Shown here: one piece after another, positions 52,351-62,157 of the stretch
How positions within the stretch are numbered: the stretch's first letter is position 1
Layout: every line of letters begins with the position of its first letter
Origin: Bin55 sp963664665
Lineage (GTDB): Bacteria; Pseudomonadota; Gammaproteobacteria; Pseudomonadales; Azotimanducaceae
Direction of reading: 5' to 3'
DNA: 64,000 bases
NCBI GenBank assembly: GCA_963664665.2
Contig: CAXXMH010000004.1
Span: forward strand, 496,001-560,000
Translations under genes and position numbers: made by a program
The notes under the pieces: generated by a model
Database searches by the model: none
What the model saw: only the letters and a program-made list of their open reading frames with translations
What the model was told of the DNA's origin: nothing

Positions 52351-53418
52351 GTGACTCGACTCTCTGTTCGCTCATTTCTAACAACAGCGCTTGCTTTGAC
52401 GCTGAGCGTGTTCGCGCTACCGTCTCTAGCAAAGGACGACTATCGCATCGCGTGGAGTATCTACGTCGGTTGGATGCCTTGGTCCTATGCGGCGGAATCA
52501 GGTATCGTCGACAAGTGGGCGGATAAGTACGGAATCACGATCGAGGTGGTTCAGTTCAACGACTACATTGAGTCGATCAACCAATACACGGTCGGCGCGT
52601 TTGACGGTTGCGCCATGACGAATATGGACGCATTGACGATCCCCGCTGCCGGTGGTGTGGACTCAACGGCGCTGATTGTCGGCGATTTCTCCAATGGTAA
52701 CGATGGCATCGTATTGAAAGGAGCCGATAAGTCTGTTTCTGACCTTCGCGGACAGAACGTTAATCTTGTCGAGCTGTCCGTATCTCACTACCTGCTAGCA
52801 CGTGCGCTCACTGGTGTTGGCATGACCGAACGGGATCTTACCGTCGTCAACACGTCAGACGCCGATATTGTGGCGGCGTTTGCTAGTGATGACGTGACGT
52901 CAGTCGTTACATGGAACCCGCTTCTCGCTGAGGTTCAATCGATGCCTGAGGTTTCCCCGGTATTTGACTCGTCGATGATTCCTGGTGAGATCATCGACAT
53001 GCTCGTGGTAAGTACGGAAGCACTTGAAGATCCTCGTTTCGCCAAAGCACTTGTCGGTGCATGGTACGAGACAATGGCAATCATGGCGGCTAGCGACGAA
53101 TCGTCGATCAACGCGAAAACTCATATGGCGGATGCCTCCGGCACCGACCTAACAGGGTACGACGCTCAACTCGCAGCAACGCAAATGTTCTTCGAACCCG
53201 CACCGGCTGTCGAATTCGTGAGTTCGGATGCGCTTGGAGAGACCATGACAAATGTCGCTGAGTTCTCATTCGAGCACGGCTTGCTCGGAGAAGGTGCGCC
53301 AGGACCAGATTACATCGGTATCGAACTTCCGAACGGCGACGTGCTAGGTTCTACCTCAAACGTGAAGCTTCGGTTCGACTCGACTTATATGCAGATGGCT
53401 GCGGACGGAGAGATCTAA
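52351..53418 (+). CDS. ABC transporter substrate-binding protein (urea/guanidine carboxylase operon)
   Basis: A 355-residue periplasmic protein of the NitT/TauT-like group. Signal peptide FLTTALALTLSVFALPSLA, then YRIAWSIYVGWMPWSYAAESGIVDKWADKYGI and FDGCAMTNMDALTIPAAGGVDSTAL, matching the 'putative urea ABC transporter' family that travels with urea carboxylase genes. The start is GTG 52351 with AAGGAC upstream; a longer frame to 52279 would begin inside the sigma-54 promoter. First gene of a seven-gene operon. Confidence 0.9.
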   Translation: MTRLSVRSFLTTALALTLSVFALPSLAKDDYRIAWSIYVGWMPWSYAAESGIVDKWADKYGITIEVVQFNDYIESINQYTVGAFDGCAMTNMDALTIPAAGGVDSTALIVGDFSNGNDGIVLKGADKSVSDLRGQNVNLVELSVSHYLLARALTGVGMTERDLTVVNTSDADIVAAFASDDVTSVVTWNPLLAEVQSMPEVSPVFDSSMIPGEIIDMLVVSTEALEDPRFAKALVGAWYETMAIMAASDESSINAKTHMADASGTDLTGYDAQLAATQMFFEPAPAVEFVSSDALGETMTNVAEFSFEHGLLGEGAPGPDYIGIELPNGDVLGSTSNVKLRFDSTYMQMAADGEI

Positions 53419-53453
53419 TCCGGAGTCACCGGTCGAAATAGCGGTCGGTCGTT

Positions 53454-54260
53454 ATGCGTCTGATTAATCGACGCCCAAGAGGACTAGGCATTGTTGCGAG
53501 CGCTGCGATCCCGTTTGCGCTCGCACTAATCCTATATGTCGTCGCCTCAAGTATCCGTCTCGCGGAGAACCCGGATGACAAGCTGCTTCCCGATCTAGAG
53601 ACGATCGGAGCAGCCATCGAACGGGTCGCGTTTGAACCCGATCGACGAACCGGGGAGTACATATTCTGGATCGATACGGCGGCGAGCCTTACGCGACTCG
53701 CTACGGGGGTATTCCTCGCCGCACTAGTAGCCCTGCTAGTAGGCGTTCCGAACGGGCTTGTGCCATGGTTCGGAGCATTCTGGTCGCCCGCAATTCGCGC
53801 ACTCTCGATGATCCCGCCGCTTGCGATATTGCCGATCTTGTTCATCGTCTTTGGGGTTGGCGAACTAGCGAAGGTCATGCTCATTTTGTTAGGTACAGCG
53901 CCATTCCTGATGCGAGATATTGAGCAACGCGTACGTGAATTACCTCGTGAGCAGCTTATCAAGGCACAAACCCTTGATGCGACGAGTTGGCAGGTGGCAT
54001 TAAGAGTGGTGTTGCCACAAGTGCTACCGCGCCTCATCGACGGCGTTCGACTTTCTCTTGGAAGTGCTTGGTTGTTTCTAATCGCGGCCGAAGCGATAGC
54101 ATCTACGGACGGTCTTGGGTATCGGATATTCCTAGTTCGACGATATCTTGCGATGGATGTCATCCTGCCTTACGTGGCATGGATCACTTTCCTTGCGTTC
54201 ACGTTCGATTTCGGACTGCGACGATTAAATCGGCGTTTGTTTCCTTGGTACGGTGCGTAG
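53454..54260 (+). CDS. ABC transporter permease
   Basis: A 268-residue BPD_transp_1 permease with about six helices. It has the family's EAA-like loop (RELPREQLIKAQTLDATSWQVALRVVLPQVLPRLIDGVR) that contacts the ATPase. It follows the binding protein by 35 bp and precedes the ATPase by 2 bp. Confidence 0.92.
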   Translation: MRLINRRPRGLGIVASAAIPFALALILYVVASSIRLAENPDDKLLPDLETIGAAIERVAFEPDRRTGEYIFWIDTAASLTRLATGVFLAALVALLVGVPNGLVPWFGAFWSPAIRALSMIPPLAILPILFIVFGVGELAKVMLILLGTAPFLMRDIEQRVRELPREQLIKAQTLDATSWQVALRVVLPQVLPRLIDGVRLSLGSAWLFLIAAEAIASTDGLGYRIFLVRRYLAMDVILPYVAWITFLAFTFDFGLRRLNRRLFPWYGA

Positions 54261-54262
54261 TC

Positions 54263-55030
54263 GTGATCGAAATCCGCAACGTGTGGAAAAGGTATCTTGA
54301 TAAGACCGTACTAGAGAAAGTCTCTCTTCACGTGAAGAAGAACGAATTTGTCACCATTGTCGGAGCGTCAGGTTGCGGCAAGACAACGTTTCTTCGCATG
54401 CTGCTAGGTGAGGTCGAACCCAGTGAAGGTTCGTTGGTGGTCGATGGTGAACCGTTGACACCGGAGCCAAGTGTTGATCGAGGCGTCGTATTTCAACGGT
54501 ATTCGGTGTTTCCACATCTGACGGTGCTTGAAAACGTCTTGGTGGGTCTTGAACTGTCGCATGCTCGTTGGTTAGGGCGGACGTTTGGGCGGCGACGTGC
54601 ACAAAACGAGGAACGCGCGCGCGAGATGCTTGCGAAAGTCAGCCTTGAGCGAACAGCCGACAGCTACCCTTCAGAACTTTCTGGCGGTATGCAACAACGT
54701 TTGGCGTTAGCACAAACGCTCGTTGTAGCGCCTCGGATATTGTTGCTTGATGAACCATTTGGCGCATTGGATCCAGGCTATCGCTCAGACATGCACGAGT
54801 TATTACTCGATTTATTCGCTGAGCTGGATTTGACCGTCTTTATGATCACGCACGACATCGCTGAGGGATTCAGTCTAGGTTCGAGACTCTTGGTCTTCGA
54901 CAAACCGCGAGTTGATCCACACAACCCTGATCTATACGGCGCCACTATCACGTTTGATTTACCGGTCGGGCACCATCGGCGACTCGATTCCATCGTTGAC
55001 ACGATGAACGTTAAACCTGGACAAGAGTAG
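54263..55030 (+). CDS. ABC transporter ATP-binding protein
   Basis: A 255-residue ATPase: Walker A GASGCGKTTF, Q-loop VVFQRYSVFPHL, signature LSGGMQQRLALAQ, Walker B ILLLDEPFGAL, H-loop MITHD. The start is GTG 54263, two bases after the permease stop; a frame open far upstream lies within the permease gene and is not used. Confidence 0.94.
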   Translation: MIEIRNVWKRYLDKTVLEKVSLHVKKNEFVTIVGASGCGKTTFLRMLLGEVEPSEGSLVVDGEPLTPEPSVDRGVVFQRYSVFPHLTVLENVLVGLELSHARWLGRTFGRRRAQNEERAREMLAKVSLERTADSYPSELSGGMQQRLALAQTLVVAPRILLLDEPFGALDPGYRSDMHELLLDLFAELDLTVFMITHDIAEGFSLGSRLLVFDKPRVDPHNPDLYGATITFDLPVGHHRRLDSIVDTMNVKPGQE

Positions 55031-55039
55031 GGAGAAGTC

Positions 55040-55759
55040 TTGGAAACCGACGTGCTTTACGAGGATGTATTGCCAGGTGGAAGCCATTGGTCGTTTGTAC
55101 TCAACCCGGGGGTCCAGCTGGAACTAGTAGATATCGATGGTGGGGGAAACGCTGCCATGTTGGCTTACAACCCAGGCAATCCGCTTGAACGATTGAACCT
55201 TCCAGACTCGCTGAAGTGTCAGCACACGTTTCGGCTGACGCAAGGGCATTGCCTCTATTCCGATATGGGTCGGATCTTCTGTTCTATCGTCGCAGATGAT
55301 TTGGGTTGGCATGATGCATCAAGCGGAACGTGTAACGCAGATATCGTTCGCCGCAAGTGGGGAGCGCTGTCATATCAGGAAGCACGGAATGACTACCTTC
55401 GCAACGGTCGCGATTCGTTTCTGGTTGAGCTTGGCAAGTACGGTTTAGGGCGTCGTGATTTCGCTGCAAACGTGAACTGGTTTTCACGAGTCAACGTAAG
55501 GGAGGATGGCACGATGGACTTTGTTGAACGTCACTCCAAGCCTGGCGACTCGGTCACATTGCGTTTCGAAATGCCAACGCTCGTGGTACTTCACACCTGT
55601 CCTCACCCCTTAAATCCGGCACTGGAGTACCCACGCTGTCCTATCGGCTATCGGCTAAGCCTTGCGGCAGCTATGCGAGACGACGACCCCTGCCGAACCT
55701 CTAGGGAAGAAAACACGCGCGGATACATGAACAACTATTTGTATTCGCTCGGGACATGA
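55040..55759 (+). CDS. DUF1989 protein, urea carboxylase-associated (carboxyguanidine deiminase subunit)
   Basis: A 239-residue DUF1989 protein. QHTFRLTQGHCLYSDMGRIFCSIVADDLGWHDASSGTCNADI and DFAANVNWFSRVNV are family blocks, with CPHPLNP and ECPRCPIGYRLSL near the end, probably metal ligands. Long named urea carboxylase-associated protein; relatives were shown to be subunits of carboxyguanidine deiminase, which turns carboxyguanidine into allophanate. Start TTG 55040 with GGAGAAG just upstream. Confidence 0.85.
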   Translation: METDVLYEDVLPGGSHWSFVLNPGVQLELVDIDGGGNAAMLAYNPGNPLERLNLPDSLKCQHTFRLTQGHCLYSDMGRIFCSIVADDLGWHDASSGTCNADIVRRKWGALSYQEARNDYLRNGRDSFLVELGKYGLGRRDFAANVNWFSRVNVREDGTMDFVERHSKPGDSVTLRFEMPTLVVLHTCPHPLNPALEYPRCPIGYRLSLAAAMRDDDPCRTSREENTRGYMNNYLYSLGT

Positions 55760-55778
55760 GATAGGGAGGGATTTTGAG

Positions 55779-56429
55779 ATGCTGAGCGAAAGTCATTTAA
55801 AGGTTGATCACGCAAACAGAAAGGAAACGGTTCCGGCAGGTGATTACTGGATCGACACGATTAGCAAGGGTGACACGTTTCGGATCACTGATCTGAAAGG
55901 CAATCAAGCGGTGGACACGTTATTTTTCAATGCGGATAACCCGTATGAACGCTATAGTGCTTTTGACACACTGCGGGAGCAGCAAAACCTTTATTTGACG
56001 ACTGGTTCGACACTGCTTTCAGATGAAGGGAACCCAATGTTGACCATCGTCGCGGACACCTGTGGGCGTCACGATACCTTAGGTGGTGCTTGTGCGGGTG
56101 AGAGCAACACTGTGCGGTATGCGCTTGAGAAGAAAAGCATGCACAGTTGCCGGGATAGCTGGTTACTTGCAGTAAATCAGCATGAAGCGTGGGGACTAAC
56201 GAAACGCGACATTACGCACAACATCAATTTCTTTATGAACGTTCCGGTGACACCTGAAGGAAGCTTGACGTTTGAAGATGGGATCAGTGCGGCGGGGAAG
56301 TACGTAGAGCTCGTCGCAGAGATGAATATCTTGGTACTTATCTCGAACTGCCCTCAACTTAACAACCCCTGCAACGGCTACAACCCAACTCCGATCGAGT
56401 TAGTCGTGTGGCAACCTACTACTAGATAA
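55779..56429 (+). CDS. DUF1989 protein, second urea carboxylase-associated (carboxyguanidine deiminase subunit)
   Basis: A 216-residue DUF1989 paralogue. PAGDYWIDTISKGDTFRITDLKGNQAVDTLFFNADNP, LTIVADTCGRHDTLGGACAGESN and HNINFFMNVPV match the family; the Cys/His set in CGRHD and CPQLNNPCNGYNPTPIE is conserved-looking. A second, distinct DUF1989 partner suggests a heteromeric deiminase. Strong AGGGAGGG before ATG 55779. Confidence 0.85.
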   Translation: MLSESHLKVDHANRKETVPAGDYWIDTISKGDTFRITDLKGNQAVDTLFFNADNPYERYSAFDTLREQQNLYLTTGSTLLSDEGNPMLTIVADTCGRHDTLGGACAGESNTVRYALEKKSMHSCRDSWLLAVNQHEAWGLTKRDITHNINFFMNVPVTPEGSLTFEDGISAAGKYVELVAEMNILVLISNCPQLNNPCNGYNPTPIELVVWQPTTR

Positions 56430-56458
56430 CCTGAATTAATCAATTCACTCAAGAACCC

Positions 56459-59400
56459 ATGTTCAATAAAGTCCTCATCGCGAATCGAGGCGAGATCGCG
56501 GTTCGGATATGCCGTACGCTCGATGCCATGGGCGTCGCGAGTGTAGCGATTTATGCACACGACGACCGAGGGTCGATGCACGTGGATGCTGCGGCCGAAG
56601 CGTATTCGCTCGGTGATGGTGGCGTCACCGAGACTTATGTCGATATAGACAAAATCCTTGAGATCGTCAGACAGTCGGGCGCGGATGCCGTTCATCCGGG
56701 TTACGGATTCCTTAGCGAGAATGCCGCGTTCGCACAGGCGCTTGAGGAACGAAACGTAGCGTTTGTCGGACCTCGGCCAGAACACTTGAAGAGTTTTGGG
56801 CTTAAGCACGAGGCTCGACGACTAGCAACGTCTGCCGGTGTCGCGATGCTACCGGGAAGTGGTGTACTCTCTGGTGTAGAGGATGGTCTTCATGAAGCGG
56901 CGGCCATCGGATATCCGGTGATGCTTAAGAGCTCGGCTGGTGGCGGCGGCATTGGTATGGAACGCTGCGACAGTGAGTCAGAGTTACGATCTCGTTTCGC
57001 GACGGTTGAACGACTTGCTGGCGGGGCGTTTGGGGACTCTCGACTCTTCGTAGAACGTTGCGTCGCGAAACCTCGTCACGTGGAAGTCCAGGCGTTCGGT
57101 GATGGCAAAGGGGGAGTGGCAATTCTGGGGGATCGAGATTGCTCCTTACAACGACGTCATCAGAAGGTTGTCGAGGAATGCCCTGCGCCAAACCTACCTG
57201 ACGCGGTGCGCCAAAGAATGCACGAGGACGCTCGTGCCTTACTTTCGAGCGTCTCGTATCGCAGCGCAGGTACAGTCGAGTTCCTTTACGACGACGATCG
57301 GCAGATCGCAACATTCTTAGAAGTCAACACGCGGCTTCAGGTTGAACACGGCGTGACGGAGCTCGTCTACGGCATAGATCTCGTACAGTGGATGCTTGAG
57401 TTGGCAGCAGATGAACGTGAGCCTCTTAGCAGTTTGAATGCGGCAAAGACGCCGACTGGGTGTGCCATCGAGGCAAGAGTCTGTGCCGAGGACCCGAATC
57501 ACGACTTCCGACCAACGCCAGGGCTTTTGTCAGTTGTCAGTTTTCCTCAGAGTCCGGACGTGCGGATTGATACATGGTTACGATCCGGAACAGATGTCTC
57601 GCCACGATATGACTCACTAGTCGCAAAGGTGATTGGCTACGGCCGATCGCGCGAAGAAGCCCGCCAAAGGTTGCGGAATGCACTCGCAAATACCTTGTTG
57701 CACGGTGTCGAGACGAATCGCGAATATCTGTTTCAAGCACTTGGCGCGGACGCGTTTGTAAACGCCTGTCACGATACCTCGACACTTGACGAATTGGACT
57801 ATCGTCCTCACACCATTGACGTGCTGACTCCAGGCGCTCAGACAACGGTTCAGCAATGGCCTGGCCGCATGGACCTTTGGCACGTAGGTGTGCCACCTTC
57901 TGGTCCGATGGACGACCTTTCGTTTCGCCTCGGTAATCGATGCCTTGGTAACGACGAAAGCGCACCTGGCCTTGAGGTCACGGTTAACGGTCCTTCGCTC
58001 CAGTTTCATCGTCCGACTTCGGTATTGATTGCGGGAACCGCGCGGATCACGCTCACTCGGGAGGATCGAGAAGAGCAAGTTGAACCATGGCGACCGATCA
58101 ACCTACAGCGCGATGACGTGTTGGCCGTGCACGAAGTGAGCGTAGGTATGCGAGCTTATGTGCTCTTCTCCGGTGGACTGGATATTCCTGAGATTCTGGG
58201 TTCTGCCGCAACGTTTACCTTAGGTGGGATGGGAGGCTTGAATGGTCGTGCACTGGCAGCGGGTGACGTGCTCAAGTTGCGTGAGTCCGTTGATCAGACA
58301 GGGAAGACAGAGAGCTTGCCACGGCATATTCCCCTACCAGATCTGACAGGTCGTCACATCGTGCGAATAACGATGGGACCACATTGCACGGAAGATTTCC
58401 TGACCTCTGACGATCTCAATGCATTTTTGGCGGCCGAATGGACGGTGCACTACCACTCGAGTCGTACAGGCGTTCGTTTGATAGGACCGAAGCCTGAGTG
58501 GGCTCGACCAGATGGTGGTGACGCAGGGCTCCACCCCTCGAATATCCACGACAACGCATATGCATTCGGCGCTATCGACTTCACTGGCGACATGCCTGTC
58601 ATTCTTGGTCCCGATGGACCAAGCCTGGGTGGATTTGTATGTGCCGGTGCCGTCATTGAGGCGGATCGATGGAAGCTCGGTCAGCTACGTGGCGGCGACA
58701 AGGTAACACTCGTCGCGGTAACGGAGGCTGACGCGAAAAGCTATGCGCGAGAACGTGAGGATGCGATCAAGGATTGCACAACGGACACTTTTTCGGTACC
58801 TCAGATCCAGAGACGAGCGGTTGAAAACCCTATCGTTTTAGAGGTAGATGACATACGTGTGCGTCGCGCTGCACAAGACTCGATATTAGTGGAATTCGGT
58901 GACAACGTACTAGATATCGAACTTCGTCTCCGAGTCGATCGATTAGAAAAAGGCATTGCTGAAGCTCAGATTCCCGGCGTGTTAGAAACGACCGCGGGAA
59001 TTCGTTCGTTACTTATTCGCTTTGACGCCAAACGGTGGACATCGCGTGAGCTCGTTGATTCGCTTACGTCCCATTTCGAACATGCTCGAGTGGCAGAACC
59101 ACGTCGAGCCTCACGAGTGGTGCATCTACCGCTCTCTTGGGACGATCCCGCGTGCCAAGAAGCCATCGAACGATATATGCAAAGTGTGCGAGCGGACGCT
59201 CCATGGTGTCCGGATAACATCGAATTCATCCGACGAATTAACGGATTGCCAGATCGCGACGCAGTCAAGGACATCGTCTTCAACGCCGAATATCTTGTGA
59301 TGGGTCTTGGGGATGTTTATCTCGGCGCTCCTGTGGCTACGACTGTGGATCCACGACACCGGCTGGTAACGACCAAATACAACCCCGCGCGTATCTGGAC

Positions 59401-60046
59401 AGCGGAAAACTCGGTCGGCATTGGAGGCGCTTACCTTTGCATCTACGGAATGGAGGGACCCGGGGGCTATCAATTCGTGGGTCGGACGCTTCAAGTGTGG
59501 AATCACTACCGTCGGGGTCAGGCGTTCGATAAGCACTGGCTTCTTCGACCTTTTGATCGAATCCAGTTCTATGAGGTAGATGCGGCCGAGTTAATTGAAC
59601 TGCGCGAAGCGTTCCCGCGTGGCGCACATGAAATCAAAATCGAGGACGGTTTGTTTGATTTCGATAGGCATAAGACGTTTGTCAAAGAAAACGCCGACGA
59701 GATCACGGCTTTTGAAGATCAACGTCGAGCGGCGTTTGAAACGGAGCTCGAAGAGTGGAAGGCGCGAGGTCTTCTGACATTCGATGCTGAAGAAGTCGAT
59801 GGCGCGTCGATTTCGCCGTTGGACGAGATAGGGGAATCGTTTGTCGCAAGTCCGCTCGCTGGTTCCGTATGGTCCATTCACGTTCAGGAAGGACAGCCGG
59901 TGGAAGCAGGCGACCTACTCTTCGTAGTAGAGTCTATGAAGACTGAATTCGAGATTACGGCACCCGTTAGCGGGGTTGTCGGTGAAGTGCTTGTTTCAAA
60001 AGGTCAAGCTGTACAAGCAGGCCAATCGCTGGCGGCGGTCCCGTGA
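56459..60046 (+). CDS. Urea/guanidine carboxylase (biotin-dependent)
   Basis: A 1195-residue multidomain carboxylase. Biotin carboxylase (1 to about 445) with KVLIANRGEIAVRICRTLDAMG, ATP-grasp loop SSAGGGGIGM and EVNTRLQVEH; AHS2/KipA-like domain (about 460-765, GVPPSGPMDDLSFRLGN); AHS1/KipI-like domain (about 790-1010); and a biotinyl domain with K1161 in VESMKTEF. It carboxylates urea or, given the DUF1989 neighbours, more likely guanidine. Length is normal. The 3' end overlaps the allophanate hydrolase start. Confidence 0.95.
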   Translation: MFNKVLIANRGEIAVRICRTLDAMGVASVAIYAHDDRGSMHVDAAAEAYSLGDGGVTETYVDIDKILEIVRQSGADAVHPGYGFLSENAAFAQALEERNVAFVGPRPEHLKSFGLKHEARRLATSAGVAMLPGSGVLSGVEDGLHEAAAIGYPVMLKSSAGGGGIGMERCDSESELRSRFATVERLAGGAFGDSRLFVERCVAKPRHVEVQAFGDGKGGVAILGDRDCSLQRRHQKVVEECPAPNLPDAVRQRMHEDARALLSSVSYRSAGTVEFLYDDDRQIATFLEVNTRLQVEHGVTELVYGIDLVQWMLELAADEREPLSSLNAAKTPTGCAIEARVCAEDPNHDFRPTPGLLSVVSFPQSPDVRIDTWLRSGTDVSPRYDSLVAKVIGYGRSREEARQRLRNALANTLLHGVETNREYLFQALGADAFVNACHDTSTLDELDYRPHTIDVLTPGAQTTVQQWPGRMDLWHVGVPPSGPMDDLSFRLGNRCLGNDESAPGLEVTVNGPSLQFHRPTSVLIAGTARITLTREDREEQVEPWRPINLQRDDVLAVHEVSVGMRAYVLFSGGLDIPEILGSAATFTLGGMGGLNGRALAAGDVLKLRESVDQTGKTESLPRHIPLPDLTGRHIVRITMGPHCTEDFLTSDDLNAFLAAEWTVHYHSSRTGVRLIGPKPEWARPDGGDAGLHPSNIHDNAYAFGAIDFTGDMPVILGPDGPSLGGFVCAGAVIEADRWKLGQLRGGDKVTLVAVTEADAKSYAREREDAIKDCTTDTFSVPQIQRRAVENPIVLEVDDIRVRRAAQDSILVEFGDNVLDIELRLRVDRLEKGIAEAQIPGVLETTAGIRSLLIRFDAKRWTSRELVDSLTSHFEHARVAEPRRASRVVHLPLSWDDPACQEAIERYMQSVRADAPWCPDNIEFIRRINGLPDRDAVKDIVFNAEYLVMGLGDVYLGAPVATTVDPRHRLVTTKYNPARIWTAENSVGIGGAYLCIYGMEGPGGYQFVGRTLQVWNHYRRGQAFDKHWLLRPFDRIQFYEVDAAELIELREAFPRGAHEIKIEDGLFDFDRHKTFVKENADEITAFEDQRRAAFETELEEWKARGLLTFDAEEVDGASISPLDEIGESFVASPLAGSVWSIHVQEGQPVEAGDLLFVVESMKTEFEITAPVSGVVGEVLVSKGQAVQAGQSLAAVP

Positions 60047-61785
60047 ATCGTCTAGGGAACATTGGCGAATTACGGAAGGAATATGCCGCAGGACGAGTTA
60101 GTCCGCGTGAAGTCGCTCTTGAAGCCAGGAAACGAGCGCTCGCAGCGCACGAGGCAGTTTGGATTCATGTGCTCGACGAAGATGAGTTAGCTGAGTACCT
60201 AGTTAGACTCGAAAGTTTAGATTTTGAGACGTGCCCTCTATGGGGCATCCCTTTTGCCATCAAGGACAACATAGATTTAGCAGGTGTGCCCACCACCGCT
60301 GGGTGTCCTGATTTCGCGTACGAACCTCAGTGCTCTGCTTATGTTGTTTCGCGTCTTCTTGACGCAGGTGCTATACCGATTGGCAAAACCAACCTCGATC
60401 AATTCGCAACCGGATTGACGGGCGCCAGGTCACCGTACGGCACTGTTGCCAATGCAATTGATCCACAGTACATCGCGGGTGGCAGCAGTAGCGGCTCGGC
60501 TGTTGCTGTCAGGAATGGTTCCGTGGTCTTCGCGCTTGGAACTGACACAGCAGGCTCAGGCAGACTTCCGGCGGCGTTCAATGGTCTCATCGGATTTAAA
60601 CCGACACGGGGTTGGTGGTCTACACGCGGGGTTGTTCCAGCATGCCGAACACTTGATTGTGTGTCGGTGTTAACGAAAAGTGTCGCTGATGCCCATTTGA
60701 TCGCAGAAATTGCGGGTGAGTTTGACGATCTCGAACCGTTCTCGCGGCTTATTGAGTCGCGATCGTACACCCGCGTGAGTCCGCAGCTTGCGTATTTGAA
60801 TCCGGACAAAATTCCTTGGTTAGATGACTCAGAATACGAGAGCTCGTATCGACTTTCAATCTCTGAGCTGCCTGGAACGGCGAAATCTATCGATCCTGAA
60901 CCATTCTTAGCTGCAGGGCGTCTTCTGTACGAAGGACCTTGGTTAGCGGAACGCGTCGTAGCCGTCGGCGATTTCATTAAGGAAAATCCTGCGTCGGTGC
61001 ACTTCGTAACTCGTTCGGTTATCGAGTCGGGTCGCACATTACCTGCCGAGGAGTGTTTTCGGTCACAATATCGCTTAGCGGAATTGCGGCGGGAGGTCGA
61101 GGCGATATTCATGGACGTCGACGTACTCGTAATGCCGACGGCACCAACCCACTACACTCAAGCGGAGGTAGAGCGCGATCCTCTCGCGACCAACTCAATT
61201 CTCGGCACATTTAGCCACTGCGTCAATCTGCTCGATCTCTGCGCGGTTGCCATTCCATCTGGTACAACACCAAAAGGTATGCCGTTCGGGATCACGCTAC
61301 TCAGCGAGGCGTGTTTTGATGTCGCGTTGTTGCGCGAAGCGGCAGCTTTGCTCGGCGAGCAAGCGACTTTTCCTGAGCGAAAATCAAATCGTGATATGTA
61401 TCTTGCGGTGTGCGGTGCACACATGTCCGGCCAGCCGTTAAATCCGGAACTGATTCGCCGAGGGGGATATCTTGTGAGACGCACCCGAACGACTCCGAGC
61501 TACCGACTCTATGCGTTACCGGATGGTGTTCGACCAGCATTGCTACGTGACGACCCTGAAGGTGTGCCGATTGAAGTCGAGTTATGGGCATTACCCAAGA
61601 CGGAAGTCGGCGGATTTGTCGGAACCGTAGAGTCTCCTCTCGCAATTGGTTCTGTAGAGCTTGAAGAAGGTGAGTGGGTGCATGGATTTGTAGGTGACGC
61701 GAGTGCCATGTCTGGAGCTCTCGATATTTCCTCACACGGTGGTTGGCGTGGCTATCAGGAATCTTTGGAAGTATCTCGGCTGTAG
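60043..61785 (+). CDS. atzF: Allophanate hydrolase
   Basis: A 580-residue amidase-signature enzyme with the AtzF/DUR1 C-terminal domain. K74 (IPFAIKDNID), cis-Ser in GGSSSGS (148-150) and nucleophile S172 in TDTAGSGRLPA form the catalytic triad. The C-terminal domain (about 450-580, GGYLVRRTRTTPSYRLYALPDG) is diagnostic of the second decarboxylating step. It releases ammonia and CO2 from allophanate. GTG start overlaps the carboxylase stop (GTGA). Confidence 0.94.
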   Translation: MNRLGNIGELRKEYAAGRVSPREVALEARKRALAAHEAVWIHVLDEDELAEYLVRLESLDFETCPLWGIPFAIKDNIDLAGVPTTAGCPDFAYEPQCSAYVVSRLLDAGAIPIGKTNLDQFATGLTGARSPYGTVANAIDPQYIAGGSSSGSAVAVRNGSVVFALGTDTAGSGRLPAAFNGLIGFKPTRGWWSTRGVVPACRTLDCVSVLTKSVADAHLIAEIAGEFDDLEPFSRLIESRSYTRVSPQLAYLNPDKIPWLDDSEYESSYRLSISELPGTAKSIDPEPFLAAGRLLYEGPWLAERVVAVGDFIKENPASVHFVTRSVIESGRTLPAEECFRSQYRLAELRREVEAIFMDVDVLVMPTAPTHYTQAEVERDPLATNSILGTFSHCVNLLDLCAVAIPSGTTPKGMPFGITLLSEACFDVALLREAAALLGEQATFPERKSNRDMYLAVCGAHMSGQPLNPELIRRGGYLVRRTRTTPSYRLYALPDGVRPALLRDDPEGVPIEVELWALPKTEVGGFVGTVESPLAIGSVELEEGEWVHGFVGDASAMSGALDISSHGGWRGYQESLEVSRL

Positions 61786-61890
61786 TCACGAGACGTCTGG
61801 ACCGACCACGGTCTTTCGGAGTCGGTAATCTTCGCACTTTGTTAATTCGATCTAAAGTGACGTGCTAACACATCATTACCGAGGAAGCCG

Positions 61891-62157
61891 ATGATCGAAT
61901 CTGTGATGACGTTCGATCTTGACCACAAACAATTCGTCGTTCGTGTGGACGAATCTAATGCACTTGAGCTCTACGTCGATAACTGCCTGCGCAAACGTGA
62001 CGGCTCACAAGATCCGGTCGGATATGTTTGGACCAACATAGAGCTCAATTGGGAAGAGCATCGCTACGTTGAAGCGCGTCTCACTCGCGAGTCACGATCA
62101 CTTCAAGTTACCGTGAATCGCGAGACTGTATTCAGTAGAACTTTGGACGAGCTCTAA
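61891..62157 (+). CDS. Hypothetical protein, 88 residues
   Basis: No family recognised. Hydrophilic, mostly beta: MTFDLDHKQFVVRVDESNALELYVDNCLRKRDGSQ, VWTNIELNWEEHRYVEARLTRESRSLQVTVNRETVF. Both the composition and a good ribosome binding site (GAGGA before ATG 61891) support it being real. It overlaps the end of the convergent RND gene by four bases. Confidence 0.65.
   Translation: MIESVMTFDLDHKQFVVRVDESNALELYVDNCLRKRDGSQDPVGYVWTNIELNWEEHRYVEARLTRESRSLQVTVNRETVFSRTLDEL

Noticed and set aside
53987..54262. N-terminal extension of the ABC ATPase
   Set aside because: Lies within the permease gene in another frame and is not ABC-like.
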